64,000 bases of DNA from Vibrio halioticoli NBRC 102217 (GTDB lineage Bacteria; Pseudomonadota; Gammaproteobacteria; Enterobacterales; Vibrionaceae), in NCBI RefSeq assembly GCF_000496695.1, contig NZ_BAUJ01000003.1:62001-126000 (forward strand). Reading direction: 5' to 3'. The notes below the pieces were generated by a model that saw only the letters and a list, made by a program, of their open reading frames with translations, ran no database searches and was not told where the DNA came from. Below, in pieces: positions 28,378-39,239 of the stretch (position 1 is its first letter; the number at the start of each line of letters is the position of its first letter). Both the position numbers and the translations under genes were made by a program.

Positions 28378-29535
28378 CTAACTCGAAAAACAGTATTGAT
28401 TGATCGATTTTTGTAAAATATTAATTGTTGGGTTTATAAAATCTAAACTTAAAAATTCATCTGGTTGATGCGCTTGGTCAATAGATCCCGGTCCCATCAC
28501 CAAAGTAGGGCATAACTCTTGTAAATAAGGCGCTTCTGTACAGTAGTTGACCGTTTGTGATTCGGTATCGCATATAAGCTGCATCTCTTGCACAAAGTGG
28601 TGATCGGCATGACATTCATAACCTGGAATTGGCGGATGCAGTGGTTTGACTTCAATTCGTCCGGGCCATTTTTGCATCACAGTCTGTAGATGCTCGTGCA
28701 GTAATTGATCTAGGCTCTCAAGGCTTAAACCTGGAAGCGGTCTAAGATCGTAATGCAATTCACAACAGCCACAAATACGGTTGGCACTGTCACCGCCGTG
28801 AATGTGCCCCAAATTCATAGTTGGGTTAGGGATAGCAAATCCAGGATGGTGGTAGTCTTTGATCAACTGTTGTTTTAGGTGCATCAACGAATACATCACT
28901 TCATGCATGATTTCTATCGCATTTATTCCTAGCGCAGGATCCGATGAATGCCCTGATTTACCGGTAATACGAATGGCATTTGCCATGTGTCCTTTGTGGC
29001 CACGTATCGGCACTAAGTTAGTGGGTTCACCAATGATGCAGTAGTCAGGTTTAAAGGGAGCCTCTTTGGCAAAATGCTTAGCACCGAGCATAGTGGTTTC
29101 TTCATCACAAGTGGCAAGAACATACAAAGGCTTGTTTTGCGTGCTCCAATCGGTGCCGTTTTTTTGCATTTGTTTTACTGCATCTAGGATAAAAGCAAAG
29201 AAGCCTTTCATATCCGCAGTGCCTAAGCCGTAATAGCGATTATCCGACAGAGTTAACTGGTGAGGGTCAAAATTCCAACGACCTTGATCAAAGGGAACAG
29301 TATCCGTGTGTCCCGCAAGTAACAGTCCACCTTCACCACTACCCAATTGAGCCATTAGGTTTAATTTTCCGGGTTCAACTTCTTCTGTGGTCACAGTAAA
29401 ACCTAGGTCTTCAAACCAAGTGGCAAGTTTGGCAATAACTTGTGCGTTTCCTTGGTCCCATTTTGGGTCGGTAGAACTGATGGAAGAAGTACTTATCAAG
29501 CCTTGATAAATATCAACAAATTTAGGTATAGGCAT
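28378..29535 (-). CDS. argE: Acetylornithine deacetylase
   Basis: A 385-residue M20-family zinc hydrolase (E. coli ArgE 383) that releases ornithine from N-acetylornithine. The metal site begins at [14 protein letters not shown], with the bridging Asp in GTADMKG and the catalytic Glu pair in TCDEETTM. It is divergent from argCBGH, the classic vibrio and enteric arrangement, and should share ArgR control from the intergenic region. Confidence 0.96.
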   Translation of the reverse strand: MPIPKFVDIYQGLISTSSISSTDPKWDQGNAQVIAKLATWFEDLGFTVTTEEVEPGKLNLMAQLGSGEGGLLLAGHTDTVPFDQGRWNFDPHQLTLSDNRYYGLGTADMKGFFAFILDAVKQMQKNGTDWSTQNKPLYVLATCDEETTMLGAKHFAKEAPFKPDYCIIGEPTNLVPIRGHKGHMANAIRITGKSGHSSDPALGINAIEIMHEVMYSLMHLKQQLIKDYHHPGFAIPNPTMNLGHIHGGDSANRICGCCELHYDLRPLPGLSLESLDQLLHEHLQTVMQKWPGRIEVKPLHPPIPGYECHADHHFVQEMQLICDTESQTVNYCTEAPYLQELCPTLVMGPGSIDQAHQPDEFLSLDFINPTINILQKSINQYCFSS

Positions 29536-29554
29536 ATTATCTTTGCATCCACTA

Positions 29555-29619
29555 TTGACAGATAACTAATGAAAGGTTAAAACACATACTAAGTCACAAA
29601 GAATGAATAAAAAAGCAAA
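29555..29619 (+). promoter_or_regulatory. Promoter of argCBGH with possible ArgR half-site
   Basis: TTGACA (29555-29560) and TAAAAC (29578-29583) are spaced by 17 bases. AATGAATAAAAAAGCAAA at 29602-29619 matches the left half of the ARG box (TGAAT) but the right half is poor. ArgR control is known for these genes in relatives; the site here is tentative. Confidence 0.45.
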
Positions 29620-29666
29620 ATAAGCCTTTTTAGTTACATTAATAATCAATTTTATAGAGTCGGCTG

Positions 29667-30686
29667 ATGATTAACGAAAAACAACTTAAAGTAGCGATTA
29701 TTGGAGCTAGCGGTTATACCGGCGCTGAACTTGCCAATATGGTACTTAAACATCCTAGTCTCACGCTATCAGGTTTGTATGTTTCAGCCAACAGTCTAGA
29801 CGCAAATAAGCCTATTAGTCAGTTACATGGCAAGTTACTTGGTAAAATTGATATGCCACTGTTACCACTTAATGATGTGGATGCAGTCGCGCAACAGGCT
29901 GATATTGTTTTCCTTGCTACTGCTCACCAAGTGAGTCACGACTTAGCGCCAGTATTTCTAAGCCATCATTGTCAGGTGTTTGACTTGTCTGGTGCATACC
30001 GAGTGCAAGGCGATGATTTCTACACTCAATACTACGGTTTTGAGCACGAACATTTAGCAGAGCTTGAGCAAGCCGTATATGGCTTAGCAGAATGGAATAA
30101 AGAGCAGATTGCACAAACTGACTTAGTGGCTGTAGCAGGATGTTACCCAACAGCATCACAATTGGCGATTAAGCCAATTATTGAAGCAGGTTTACTAGAT
30201 AGCAAGCAATGGCCGGTTATCAATGCAGTGAGTGGCGTTTCTGGCGCAGGTATCAAAGCCAGCAAAACCAATAGCTTTTGCGAAGTGAGCTTACAGGCGT
30301 ATGGTGTATTTACTCACCGTCATCAACCTGAAATTGCTAATCATTTAGGGCAAGAGGTGATCTTTACTCCTCACCTAGGTAATTTTAAACGCGGTATTTT
30401 AGCGACAATTACCCTCAAGCTAGCTGACAACGTGAGCGCAGAACAAGTAGAGCAAGCCTTTATTTCAGCCTACAACGACGCTGAGTTAGTAAGGCTAAAG
30501 CATCAAGATATGCCTAAAATACAAGACGTGGAATACACACCGTTCTGCGATATTGGTTGGAAAGTACAAGGTCAACATCTTATCGTCGTTTCTGCGATTG
30601 ATAACCTATTAAAAGGGGCATCTGCGCAAGCAATGCAATGTTTGAATATTCGTAATCAATTCCCTGAAACAACAGCGTTGTTTTAA
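29667..30686 (+). CDS. argC: N-acetyl-gamma-glutamyl-phosphate reductase
   Basis: A 339-residue NADPH-dependent reductase for the third step of arginine synthesis. The nucleotide loop is [10 protein letters not shown] near residue 13 and the catalytic Cys159 lies in [12 protein letters not shown] His-containing HRHQPEI segment follows. It is the first gene of argCBGH. The ribosome binding site is weak. Confidence 0.97.
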   Translation: MINEKQLKVAIIGASGYTGAELANMVLKHPSLTLSGLYVSANSLDANKPISQLHGKLLGKIDMPLLPLNDVDAVAQQADIVFLATAHQVSHDLAPVFLSHHCQVFDLSGAYRVQGDDFYTQYYGFEHEHLAELEQAVYGLAEWNKEQIAQTDLVAVAGCYPTASQLAIKPIIEAGLLDSKQWPVINAVSGVSGAGIKASKTNSFCEVSLQAYGVFTHRHQPEIANHLGQEVIFTPHLGNFKRGILATITLKLADNVSAEQVEQAFISAYNDAELVRLKHQDMPKIQDVEYTPFCDIGWKVQGQHLIVVSAIDNLLKGASAQAMQCLNIRNQFPETTALF

Positions 30687-30708
30687 GTCGTCGCAAAGGA
30701 AGTCATTT

Positions 30709-31491
30709 ATGAGCACATTACCGTTAGTGATTAAATTAGGTGGAGCAGCACTTGAATGCAGCGAAACTTTGTCGAAGTTATTTAAGGCGATTGAGCAAGC
30801 GTCTCAACAATCTCAACGCTCAATTGTTGTGGTACACGGAGGCGGTTATTTGGTGGATGAGTTGCTAAATAGCTTACAACTGACTTCCACTAAGAAAGAC
30901 GGACTGCGCGTGACTCCACAAGAGCAGATTCCTCTAATTACAGGCGCATTAGCAGGTACTGCCAACAAAATGCTACAAGGCGAAGCGATTAAAGCGGGTT
31001 TAAAAACCGCAGGCTTATGTCTTGCTGATGGCGGATTGTGTCATATCGAACAGCTTGATCCAGAATTGGGCGCAGTCGGTAAAGCAACGCCTGTAGACGC
31101 AAGTTTATTACAAGCCATTTTGGCAACCAACACATTACCTATCATTAGCTCAATTGGCTTAACGTCTGCTGGGCAAATGATGAATGTAAATGCCGATCAA
31201 GCCGCCGTTGCCGTTGCAGGTGCTTTGGATGCGGAACTGGCATTATTGTCTGACGTGAGTGGTGTGCTAGACGGTAAAGGACATTTGCTCGAGAGTTTGA
31301 ATGAGAAACAAGCGGATGAGTTAATTCATGGACAAGTGATCACGGACGGAATGATCGTAAAAGTTCAAGCTGCACTGCAAGCGGCTAGCGATTTAGGTCG
31401 ACCTATCCAAGTCGCTTCTTGGCGCTACCCAGAAAAATTAGAACAACTGTTTGCCGGACAAAATGTTGGCACCCTTTTTCAGCCTGAATAG
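30709..31491 (+). CDS. argB: N-acetylglutamate kinase
   Basis: A 260-residue amino acid kinase (E. coli 258) that phosphorylates N-acetylglutamate. The glycine loop IKLGGAALE is at the N-terminus, VVHGGG at about residue 43, and [12 protein letters not shown] with [11 protein letters not shown] near the C-terminal half binds ATP. It is 22 bases after argC with a good AAAGGAAG site. Confidence 0.97.
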   Translation: MSTLPLVIKLGGAALECSETLSKLFKAIEQASQQSQRSIVVVHGGGYLVDELLNSLQLTSTKKDGLRVTPQEQIPLITGALAGTANKMLQGEAIKAGLKTAGLCLADGGLCHIEQLDPELGAVGKATPVDASLLQAILATNTLPIISSIGLTSAGQMMNVNADQAAVAVAGALDAELALLSDVSGVLDGKGHLLESLNEKQADELIHGQVITDGMIVKVQAALQAASDLGRPIQVASWRYPEKLEQLFAGQNVGTLFQPE

Positions 31492-31568
31492 TAGGCAATT
31501 ACATTTAGTAAATAACAATTATTAGGAATGTTCCACAAGCAACTTTCCTATTTATCGGAGAATTTAGT

Positions 31569-32783
31569 ATGAGCAAAGTTAAAGTAAACAAGGTCGTTGT
31601 AGCCTACTCTGGTGGCCTAGATACATCAGTTATCATCCCTTGGCTAAAAGAAAACTACGGCTGTGAAGTTGTGGCGTTTGTGGCTGATGTAGGTCAGGGC
31701 GAAGAAGAGCTACAAGGCATCGAAGAAAAAGCGAAAGCATCGGGTGCATCGGCTTGTTACATTGCTGACCTAAAAGAAGAAATGGTAGCGGATTACATCT
31801 TCCCAACGCTAAAAACAGGCGCATGCTACGAAGGTAAGTACCTACTAGGCACTTCTATGGCACGTCCTATTATCGCTAAGGCTCAAGTTGAAGTAGCACG
31901 TAAAGTAGGTGCAGACGCACTGTGTCACGGCTGTACAGGTAAAGGTAACGACCAAGTTCGTTTTGAAGGCGCATTTGCTGCTCTAGCACCAGACCTACAT
32001 GTAATTGCGCCTTGGCGTGAGTGGGATCTAGTAAGCCGTGAAGAGTGTCTAGATTACCTAGCTGAGCGTAACATCCCTTGCTCTGCATCACTGACTAAAA
32101 TCTACTCTCGTGACGCAAACGCATGGCACATCTCAACAGAAGGTGGCGTTCTAGAAGATACATGGAATGCGCCAAACGATGATTGCTGGGCATGGACAGT
32201 TGATCCAGAGCAAGCGCCAAACGAATCAGAAACAGTGACTGTTAAAGTTGAAAAAGGCGAAGTGACAGAGATCAATGGCGAGAAAATGACGCCATACAAC
32301 GCGCTAGTATTCTTAAATGAAAAAGGCGTTAAACACGGTGTTGGTCGTATCGATATCGTAGAAAACCGTCTTGTAGGTATGAAATCTCGTGGTTGTTACG
32401 AAACTCCAGGGGGCACTATCATCATGGAAGCGCTACGTGCCGTTGAGCAACTTGTGCTTGATAAAGCTGCTTTTGAATTCCGTGAAGAGTTGGGCGTAAA
32501 AGCGTCTCACCTTGTCTATGATGGCCGTTGGTTTACTCCACTATGTCGTTCAATCCTTGCTGCTTCAGATGAACTGGCTCAAGATGTGAATGGTGAAGTG
32601 GTAATTAAACTGTATAAAGGTCAAGCTACCGTTGTTCAGAAACGTTCTGACAACAGCCTTTACTCTGAAGAGTTTGCTACATTCGGCGAAGACGAAGTGT
32701 ACGACCAAAGCCATGCTGAAGGCTTTATCCGTCTGTACTCGCTTTCAAGCAGAATCCGCGCTCTTAATGAATTAAAGAAATAG
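31569..32783 (+). CDS. argG: Argininosuccinate synthase
   Basis: A 404-residue enzyme joining citrulline and aspartate with ATP. The PP-loop [17 protein letters not shown] is at residues 9-25, and [13 protein letters not shown] binds citrulline and aspartate. GGAG precedes the start. Codon use is even and strong, as expected for a well-expressed gene. It is the third gene of the arg operon. Confidence 0.98.
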   Translation: MSKVKVNKVVVAYSGGLDTSVIIPWLKENYGCEVVAFVADVGQGEEELQGIEEKAKASGASACYIADLKEEMVADYIFPTLKTGACYEGKYLLGTSMARPIIAKAQVEVARKVGADALCHGCTGKGNDQVRFEGAFAALAPDLHVIAPWREWDLVSREECLDYLAERNIPCSASLTKIYSRDANAWHISTEGGVLEDTWNAPNDDCWAWTVDPEQAPNESETVTVKVEKGEVTEINGEKMTPYNALVFLNEKGVKHGVGRIDIVENRLVGMKSRGCYETPGGTIIMEALRAVEQLVLDKAAFEFREELGVKASHLVYDGRWFTPLCRSILAASDELAQDVNGEVVIKLYKGQATVVQKRSDNSLYSEEFATFGEDEVYDQSHAEGFIRLYSLSSRIRALNELKK

Positions 32784-32839
32784 CGTTAAAAATAGAATAA
32801 AGTAAGCAGCATTAGACTAAGGAATTTCAGGAGAACACA

Positions 32840-34714
32840 ATGGCATTATGGGGCGGTAGATTTACCCAAGCAGCAGACACTCGGTTTAAACAGTTCAACG
32901 ATTCACTTCGCTTTGATTACCGATTGGCTGAGCAAGACATTGTTGGCTCGATCGCTTGGTCTAAGGCTCTGCATTCGGTCAATGTTCTAACAGAAGAAGA
33001 GCAGCAGAAACTTGAGTTAGCACTTAACGAGCTAAAACTTGAAGTGATGGAGGATCCTGAACAGATCCTTCAATCTGATGCTGAAGATATCCACTCATGG
33101 GTAGAGCAACAGTTAATCGGCAAAGTCGGGGATCTGGGTAAGAAGCTACACACCGGTCGTTCACGTAACGATCAGGTAGCAACGGATCTTAAACTGTGGT
33201 GTCGTCAGCAAGGTAATCAACTGTTGATTGCTTTAGATAAACTGCAAACCAAAATGGTTTCTGTTGCTGAGCAACATCAAGGTACGGTATTGCCAGGTTA
33301 CACGCACTTACAGCGTGCTCAGCCGGTAACTTTTGCACACTGGTGTCTTGCCTACGTTGAAATGCTAGAGCGTGATTACTCAAGATTGAGTGACGCAATC
33401 AAGCGTTTAGACACTTGTCCGCTAGGTTCTGGCGCATTGGCAGGTACGGCTTATCCAATGGATAGAGAGCAACTCGCGCATTCACTGGGCTTTCGTCGCG
33501 CAACTCGTAACAGCCTAGATTCTGTTTCTGATCGTGACCATGTTATGGAGCTGATGTCGATTGCATCCCTGTCAATGTTGCACCTTTCTCGTCTGGCAGA
33601 AGATATGATCTTCTACAACTCAGGTGAGTCTAACTTCATTGAATTAGCGGATACTGTGACTTCAGGTTCTTCATTGATGCCACAGAAGAAAAACCCAGAT
33701 GCACTAGAGCTGATTCGTGGTAAGTGTGGTCGTGTATACGGCTCACTGGCTGGCATGATGATGACAGTTAAAGCATTGCCACTAGCGTACAACAAAGACA
33801 TGCAAGAAGATAAGGAAGGTCTATTTGACGCCTTAGACACTTGGAACGATTGTATGGAAATGGCGGGTCTGTGTTTTGAAGGCATCAAAGTGAACGGTGA
33901 ACGTACACTTGAAGCGGCGAAACAAGGCTATGCGAACTCTACTGAGCTTGCTGATTACTTAGTAGCGAAAGGTATTCCATTCCGTGAAGCGCACCATATT
34001 GTTGGGGTTGCGGTTGTGGCGGCCATTGCCAAAGGTTGCGCACTGGAAGAGTTGAGCATTGAAGAGCTGAAACAGTTCTCTGATGTTATTGAGCATGATG
34101 TGTACGAGATTCTGACCATAGATTCTTGCCTTGAGAAGCGTTCGGCACTGGGCGGCGTAAGCCCTCAACAAGTGGCGCATGCGGTTGAGCAAGCACAGCA
34201 ACGTTTAGAGCAAAGAGACACCTCTGGCGTTAAAGTTCGCGCTGCTCGCCTCACTGATATCGATACCTTAGAAGGTATGGTGGCTTACTGGGCTGGCTTA
34301 GGTGAAAACTTGCCGCGTAGCCGCAGTGAACTGATCCGTGATATTGGCTCTTTTGCGGTCGCAGAGCATCTTGGTGAAGTGACAGGTTGTGCTTCTCTGT
34401 ATGTGTATGACTCAGGCTTAGCTGAAATTCGCTCTCTAGGTGTAGAAGCGGGTTGGCAGGGACAAGGTCAAGGCACAGCGGTTGTGCAGCACTTGGTAGA
34501 ACGAGCTCGTCAAATGGCGATTAAGAAAGTCTTTGTACTGACTAGAACGCCAGAGTTCTTTATGAAGCATCACTTCATTCCGACCTCGAAAATGCTATTA
34601 CCAGAGAAAGTGCTAAAAGACTGTGAACAATGTCCACGTCAACATGCGTGTGATGAAGTGGCATTAGAACTGAATCTTAATGAGCAAATCATTGCCACGG
34701 TTAACGTCGCTTAA
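32840..34714 (+). CDS. argH: Argininosuccinate lyase fused to an ArgA-like acetyltransferase domain
   Basis: A 624-residue fusion. Residues 1 to about 457 are argininosuccinate lyase, with the signature [15 protein letters not shown] and the motif [12 protein letters not shown]. Residues from about 478 on form a GNAT acetyltransferase ([24 protein letters not shown] is the acetyl-CoA loop). This argH(A) form is known from Vibrio, Moritella and relatives, where the C-terminal part supplies N-acetylglutamate synthase activity for the first step of the pathway. No separate argA is in the window. CAGGAG precedes the start. Confidence 0.96.
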   Translation: MALWGGRFTQAADTRFKQFNDSLRFDYRLAEQDIVGSIAWSKALHSVNVLTEEEQQKLELALNELKLEVMEDPEQILQSDAEDIHSWVEQQLIGKVGDLGKKLHTGRSRNDQVATDLKLWCRQQGNQLLIALDKLQTKMVSVAEQHQGTVLPGYTHLQRAQPVTFAHWCLAYVEMLERDYSRLSDAIKRLDTCPLGSGALAGTAYPMDREQLAHSLGFRRATRNSLDSVSDRDHVMELMSIASLSMLHLSRLAEDMIFYNSGESNFIELADTVTSGSSLMPQKKNPDALELIRGKCGRVYGSLAGMMMTVKALPLAYNKDMQEDKEGLFDALDTWNDCMEMAGLCFEGIKVNGERTLEAAKQGYANSTELADYLVAKGIPFREAHHIVGVAVVAAIAKGCALEELSIEELKQFSDVIEHDVYEILTIDSCLEKRSALGGVSPQQVAHAVEQAQQRLEQRDTSGVKVRAARLTDIDTLEGMVAYWAGLGENLPRSRSELIRDIGSFAVAEHLGEVTGCASLYVYDSGLAEIRSLGVEAGWQGQGQGTAVVQHLVERARQMAIKKVFVLTRTPEFFMKHHFIPTSKMLLPEKVLKDCEQCPRQHACDEVALELNLNEQIIATVNVA

Positions 34715-34807
34715 TGTTGCACAGCACTATGCTAAATATCAGGAACTAGTTTAAAAAAGCAGTGTCTATAACAATACCACTGCTTTTCTTAGACCATTTC
34801 TAAGACG

Positions 34808-34840
34808 GCCCTTGAGCAAATCTGTTCAAGGGCTTTTTGT
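34808..34840 (+). terminator. Terminator of the arg operon
   Basis: GCCCTTGA (34808-34815) pairs with TCAAGGGC (34826-34833) and is followed by TTTTTGTTTTT, about 95 bases after the argH stop. Confidence 0.93.
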
Positions 34841-34969
34841 TTTTATGCGCTGTAGCGATTTTCTGTCATTTGCTATTCGATCTCATAGACACTTTCTAAT
34901 CATTCATCTAGCCCCACAAACATGAACTTATTTACAATGCCGTCTCTATTTTAAGGGGATAAAAATACC

Positions 34970-35317
34970 ATGATTGAACGTCAACAAACTAAACAACGAA
35001 TGAGCCGTATTGTTAAGCATAACGGGACTATTTACCTGTGTGGTCAGGTGTGTGCCGATGCCACTAAAGGCATTACTGAGCAAACCCAAACTATGCTGGA
35101 TAAAGTAGAAGAACTGCTACTCGAAGCGGGCAGTGATAAAGAGCATATGCTGTCTGCTACTATCTACATCAAAGACATGCAGGACTTCCAAGAAATGAAT
35201 GCCGTTTGGGATGCTTGGGTACCAGAAGGTCATGCACCGGCGAGAGCATGTGTTACCGCAGATATGGCTCGTGAAGCTCTGTTAGTTGAGATCTCAGTGA
35301 TTGCTGCAGAAAAATAA
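34970..35317 (+). CDS. RidA/YoaB-family protein
   Basis: A 115-residue member of the RidA superfamily, closest to the YoaB-like subgroup by length and by [16 protein letters not shown]. The arginine that in RidA binds the substrate carboxylate is present in PARACV, followed by LVEISVIAA. RidA proteins hydrolyse reactive imines and enamines made by PLP enzymes; not all subgroups share that activity. AAGGGG lies 12 bases upstream. It stands alone between the arg operon and oxyR. Confidence 0.85.
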   Translation: MIERQQTKQRMSRIVKHNGTIYLCGQVCADATKGITEQTQTMLDKVEELLLEAGSDKEHMLSATIYIKDMQDFQEMNAVWDAWVPEGHAPARACVTADMAREALLVEISVIAAEK

Positions 35318-35436
35318 CACCGGTAGCTAATAGCACTATTTGCTATAGATTTTCTTATTTATATGAAACCTATCGCAGTAAAATAGTTAAATCTAATGTC
35401 AGTTTTTGAAGGGTTCCCCACGTTATTTAGGAATTC

Positions 35437-35479
35437 TTTTGATAGGTATTAGCGTTTGGTGTTATCTTTTTGATAGGTA
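35437..35479 (+). repeat. Two direct repeats before oxyR
   Basis: TTTTGATAGGTA occurs at 35437-35448 and 35468-35479, 31 bases apart (about three DNA turns). The second copy ends 20 bases before the oxyR start. They may be an operator or part of the leader; they do not match the full OxyR consensus. Confidence 0.7.
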
Positions 35480-35499
35480 AATCTTATTGAGAAAAGCTT

Positions 35500-36390
35500 T
35501 TGAATATTAGAGATTTTGAATATTTAGTGTCTTTGGCAGAGCACAAACATTTTCGTAAGGCCGCTGAAGCCTGTTTTGTGAGTCAGCCGACGTTAAGTGG
35601 TCAAATTCGTAAACTTGAAGATGAATTAGGTACCGCTTTACTTGAAAGAAGCAGTCGCAAAGTGTTGTTTACCGATGCTGGGCTGTTACTTGTCGAACAA
35701 GCCAAGAAGGTACTTGCGGAAATTAAGCAGTTTACTGAAATGGCCAGCGCACAGGGTGACTCAATGCAAGGGCCGATACATATTGGGTTTATTCCTACGG
35801 TAGGCCCATACTTGATGCCGCTGATTGTCCCTAAGATAAAACATGATTTTCCTGATTTAGAAATGTTCCTGTATGAAGCGCAAACTCATCAGTTGGTTTC
35901 ACAATTGGAAGAGGGAAAACTGGATTGTCTTATTCTGGCCGCGGTAAAAGAAACCGAACCTTTTAATGAGTTAGATCTATATGAAGAGCCTTTGGTTCTG
36001 GCGGTTCCTGAAAATCATCGATGGGGCGGGCTAGAGCAACTGGATATGCAGGAGTTGCAAGGCAGTACAGTACTTTCTTTGGGGGACGGGCACTGTTTGC
36101 GAGATCAAGCATTAGGGTTTTGCTTCGCCTCTGGCGCAGTGGAAGATCAACGTTTTAAAGCAACTAGCTTAGAAACACTGAGAAATATGGTTTCTGCGGG
36201 ATCGGGCATTACTCTGTTACCAGAATTAGCGGTGCCACAGGAAAAATCTAAAGATGGCGTAAGCTATATTGAAGCGGTCAACCCTCAACCCTGTAGAAAA
36301 TTGGTTTTGGCTTATCGACCGGGCTCACCATTCAAACCAAGGTTTGAGGCATTAGCAAAGTATATTGCCAATAGCTTGCAAGAGTCTTGA
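35500..36390 (+). CDS. oxyR: OxyR, peroxide-sensing LysR-type regulator
   Basis: A 296-residue LysR regulator. The helix-turn-helix MNIRDFEYLVSLAEHKHFRKAAE begins at the first codon. The redox cysteines Cys199 (GDGHCLRDQ) and Cys208 (LGFCFASG) have the same numbering as in E. coli, so peroxide sensing by disulfide formation is expected. The start is TTG: an in-frame TGA lies four codons upstream and the first in-frame ATG is near residue 81, so no other start fits. GAGAA lies about eight bases upstream. It activates catalase and other antioxidant genes in relatives. Confidence 0.96.
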   Translation: MNIRDFEYLVSLAEHKHFRKAAEACFVSQPTLSGQIRKLEDELGTALLERSSRKVLFTDAGLLLVEQAKKVLAEIKQFTEMASAQGDSMQGPIHIGFIPTVGPYLMPLIVPKIKHDFPDLEMFLYEAQTHQLVSQLEEGKLDCLILAAVKETEPFNELDLYEEPLVLAVPENHRWGGLEQLDMQELQGSTVLSLGDGHCLRDQALGFCFASGAVEDQRFKATSLETLRNMVSAGSGITLLPELAVPQEKSKDGVSYIEAVNPQPCRKLVLAYRPGSPFKPRFEALAKYIANSLQES

Positions 36391-36401
36391 TTAAGCGAGA
36401 T

Positions 36402-36434
36402 AAAAAAAACCCCAGACGTTGTCTGGGGATTTTG
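36402..36434. terminator. Bidirectional terminator between oxyR and mrcA
   Basis: CCCCAGAC (36410-36417) pairs with GTCTGGGG (36421-36428). An A-run before and a T-rich end after give U-tracts for both convergent genes. Confidence 0.93.
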
Positions 36435-36446
36435 TGTTTCTAATAC

Positions 36447-39107
36447 TTAGAATAAGCTTCCGCTATCTTCGCCATCCTCACTATCAGAGGAGTCACTGGA
36501 GAAAATATCTTCGCCGTAGAATCCATTGCTGGTGTTTTCAGGTTCGTATTCTGTTGGTGCTGTGCCTTCTAGAAAATACTCAAAGCGAGATGTTTCGTCG
36601 GCTTTTTGTGTCAGTAGGCTAGAACTACGATCAATACGCGCTTGAATGATGTGTCTAGGCACATGCTTACGTTTAATTGGCTTATCAGCCAATGCCACAC
36701 GCATAAAGTCAATCCACGCAGGTTGCGCTGTTTTAGCCCCCGCTTCACCGCCAGAGGCTTGTTTAGAGCCTAGGTTAGCGTTTTTGCTGGTACGTCCTAG
36801 GTTGCGGTTATGATTATCAAAACCAACCCAAGTAACGGCAACAACATTTGGACCAAAGCCACTGTACCAAGCATCTTTCGATGAGTTAGTGGTACCTGTT
36901 TTACCGCCGATATCACGACGTTTTAAGGTTTGCGCACGGAAACCTGTGCCATTCCAGCCAGTACCTTTAGACCAGTTACCACCACCCCAGATGTTGCTGT
37001 ACATCAACTCTCTAACTAAGAAAGCGGTTTGTGGGGTAATCACTCTTGGTGCGTATCTTGGTTGAGTATGCTCAGCCTGAATACTTTCACCTTTGTCATT
37101 GGTTAGCTCTGTTAGTTTCATCTCATGATCTTGAGCGTGTTTAGTCACGTCAGTCACTAAGGTGTTGTCACAGTGAGTTTTACAGATAACCGTTGGGTTA
37201 GCTTGGAAACGAACTTCACCATATGGGTTTTCTACACGTTCAATGTAGAAAGGTTCTACATAGTAACCGCCGTTGGCAAATACGGAATAACCTTGCGCCA
37301 TTTGCACTGGTGTCAAGCTACCGGCACCTAGTGCGATGGTTTCTGAGCGCGGCGTGTTCTCTTTAGCAAAGCCAAAGCGAGTGAGGTAATCACGAGTCTT
37401 ATCCAGACCCACAGCACGCAATACACGCACCGCCATTACGTTTTTCGATTGAGCAAGCCCGATACGAAGACGCGTTGGACCAAGATAAGTCGGTGGTGAG
37501 TTTTTAGGACGCCACGCAGTACCAGCACTCTCATCCCATTGGTTGATAGGGGCATCGTTGATCAAGGTTGCCAAAGTCATGCCATCATCAATCGCAGCCG
37601 AATAGATAAATGGTTTAATACTTGAGCCTACCTGACGTAACGATTGAGTGGCACGGTTGAACTTGTTGTGTACAAAGTTAAACCCGCCAACCAATGAGGT
37701 AATACGCCCTGAGGTTGGTTCAATTGAAACCATTGCTGTATTCGCACTTGGTATTTGGCTTAGTCGCCAAACAATCGGCGTTGGCTCTTCTGCAGGCTGT
37801 TGCTCTGTATCTGCTTTTGTATCAACGACAGGCGTTTCTACAGGAGTCAGTGCGCGAGCTATGTCCGTTGGACGAACCCAAACTTGTTGGCCAACTTCTA
37901 GAATGTCAGATGCGCTTTTCGGTGCAGGACCTTGGCTCTTATCGGTTTTATAACGACGAGCCCAACTCATGCCATCCCATTCTATAGTTTGGTAACCATA
38001 ACTTTTAATGAAAACTTGAGCCGTTTTACCCTCAATGTTAGTGACCACAGCCGGGCGCATAGCACCGTAGCTTGGTTGGGTACGTAGGTATTTCTCTAGA
38101 GCAGGTTGATCCATAGCGGTTGCATTGGCTGCCCAAACGACTTTCTCTTCACCACGGTAACCATGACGTTCGTCGTAGTTCACAAGGTTAGTGACAGCCG
38201 CAATATTAGCTGCATTTTGCAGTTTTGAATCTACCGTGGTGTAGATGCGCATACCTGAGGTATAAGCCGCTTCTTCACCAAATTTTTTCACCATCCAAGC
38301 ACGAGCAATCTCTGCCACGTATGGCGCTCTTACTTGTGGCTGTGCGCCATGAGTTTCACCTAACAGATCTTCTGCTGTCGCATCATCAAATTGCTGTTGA
38401 GTGATTTTTTGCTCAGCTAGCATTCGGCCCAGTACCACATTACGTCGCGTAGTGGCGCGATCAATGGAATAGATAGGGTTCATGGTCGACGGCGCTTTGG
38501 GTAGGCCGGCAATCACCGCCAACTCACCTAGCGTGAGGTCTTGTAGACTTTTACCAAAGTAAACTTGGGCAGCGGCACCTACACCATAGGAGCGATGTCC
38601 TAGATAGATTTTATTGAGGTATAACTCGAGGATCTCTTGTTTACTCAATAACTGCTCAATGTGAACGGCAATAAATATCTCTTTAATTTTACGCATTACT
38701 TTCTTCTCATTGGATAAGAAGAAGTTTCGAGCCAACTGCTGAGTAATGGTACTTGCCCCTTGACTGGCTGAACCTGTTGAGATTACGGCGACAGCGGCGC
38801 GAGTAATACCGATAGGGTCAAAACCATAGTGCTCATAGAAGCGGCTATCTTCGGTAGAGATAACAGCATCAATCAGTTCTTGAGGGATTTGATCAAGTTT
38901 TAAAGGGATACGACGCTTTTCGCCAAACTGGGCAATTAGCTTACCGTCGTGTGTGTATACCTGCATTGGTGTTTGCAGTTCAACATCTTTCAGCGTTGCC
39001 ACATCCGGCAATTGAGGCTTTAGATAATAGTAAAAACCAAAAATTGTACCTAGCCCAAGAACTATGCAAATCAGTGCAAGAACTAACGTAATCTTTATGA
39101 ACTTCAC
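36447..39107 (-). CDS. mrcA: Penicillin-binding protein 1A
   Basis: An 886-residue class A PBP. The start chosen is GTG at 39107, with AAGGA eight bases upstream and the vibrio-typical N-terminus MKFIKIT; a reading from 39167 adds 20 residues with no ribosome binding site. One membrane helix (about residues 5-28) is followed by the glycosyltransferase domain (EDSRFYEHYGFD, GASTITQQLARN). An OB-like insert follows, then the transpeptidase with the SxxK serine in GSSIKPF, SKN and GGKTGTTN. It polymerises and cross-links peptidoglycan and is divergent from the pil genes, as in relatives. Confidence 0.95.
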   Translation of the reverse strand: MKFIKITLVLALICIVLGLGTIFGFYYYLKPQLPDVATLKDVELQTPMQVYTHDGKLIAQFGEKRRIPLKLDQIPQELIDAVISTEDSRFYEHYGFDPIGITRAAVAVISTGSASQGASTITQQLARNFFLSNEKKVMRKIKEIFIAVHIEQLLSKQEILELYLNKIYLGHRSYGVGAAAQVYFGKSLQDLTLGELAVIAGLPKAPSTMNPIYSIDRATTRRNVVLGRMLAEQKITQQQFDDATAEDLLGETHGAQPQVRAPYVAEIARAWMVKKFGEEAAYTSGMRIYTTVDSKLQNAANIAAVTNLVNYDERHGYRGEEKVVWAANATAMDQPALEKYLRTQPSYGAMRPAVVTNIEGKTAQVFIKSYGYQTIEWDGMSWARRYKTDKSQGPAPKSASDILEVGQQVWVRPTDIARALTPVETPVVDTKADTEQQPAEEPTPIVWRLSQIPSANTAMVSIEPTSGRITSLVGGFNFVHNKFNRATQSLRQVGSSIKPFIYSAAIDDGMTLATLINDAPINQWDESAGTAWRPKNSPPTYLGPTRLRIGLAQSKNVMAVRVLRAVGLDKTRDYLTRFGFAKENTPRSETIALGAGSLTPVQMAQGYSVFANGGYYVEPFYIERVENPYGEVRFQANPTVICKTHCDNTLVTDVTKHAQDHEMKLTELTNDKGESIQAEHTQPRYAPRVITPQTAFLVRELMYSNIWGGGNWSKGTGWNGTGFRAQTLKRRDIGGKTGTTNSSKDAWYSGFGPNVVAVTWVGFDNHNRNLGRTSKNANLGSKQASGGEAGAKTAQPAWIDFMRVALADKPIKRKHVPRHIIQARIDRSSSLLTQKADETSRFEYFLEGTAPTEYEPENTSNGFYGEDIFSSDSSDSEDGEDSGSLF

Positions 39108-39239
39108 CCAAGTTTCCTTGTTTTTGAAAGATTTAAATTTGCTCATATTAACAATGAGCATAAACAATAACTTAGTGTAACCGCTTTTTTCATTGGCTAC
39201 CTAAATTTTTGATATTTACTGTATTTAACAGGGATTTGT

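Noticed and set aside
35342..35372. ATAG and CCTAT elements upstream of oxyR as a full OxyR operator
   Set aside because: The spacing does not fit the ATAG-N7-CTAT pattern with two dimers; only the phased direct repeats nearer the gene are reported.
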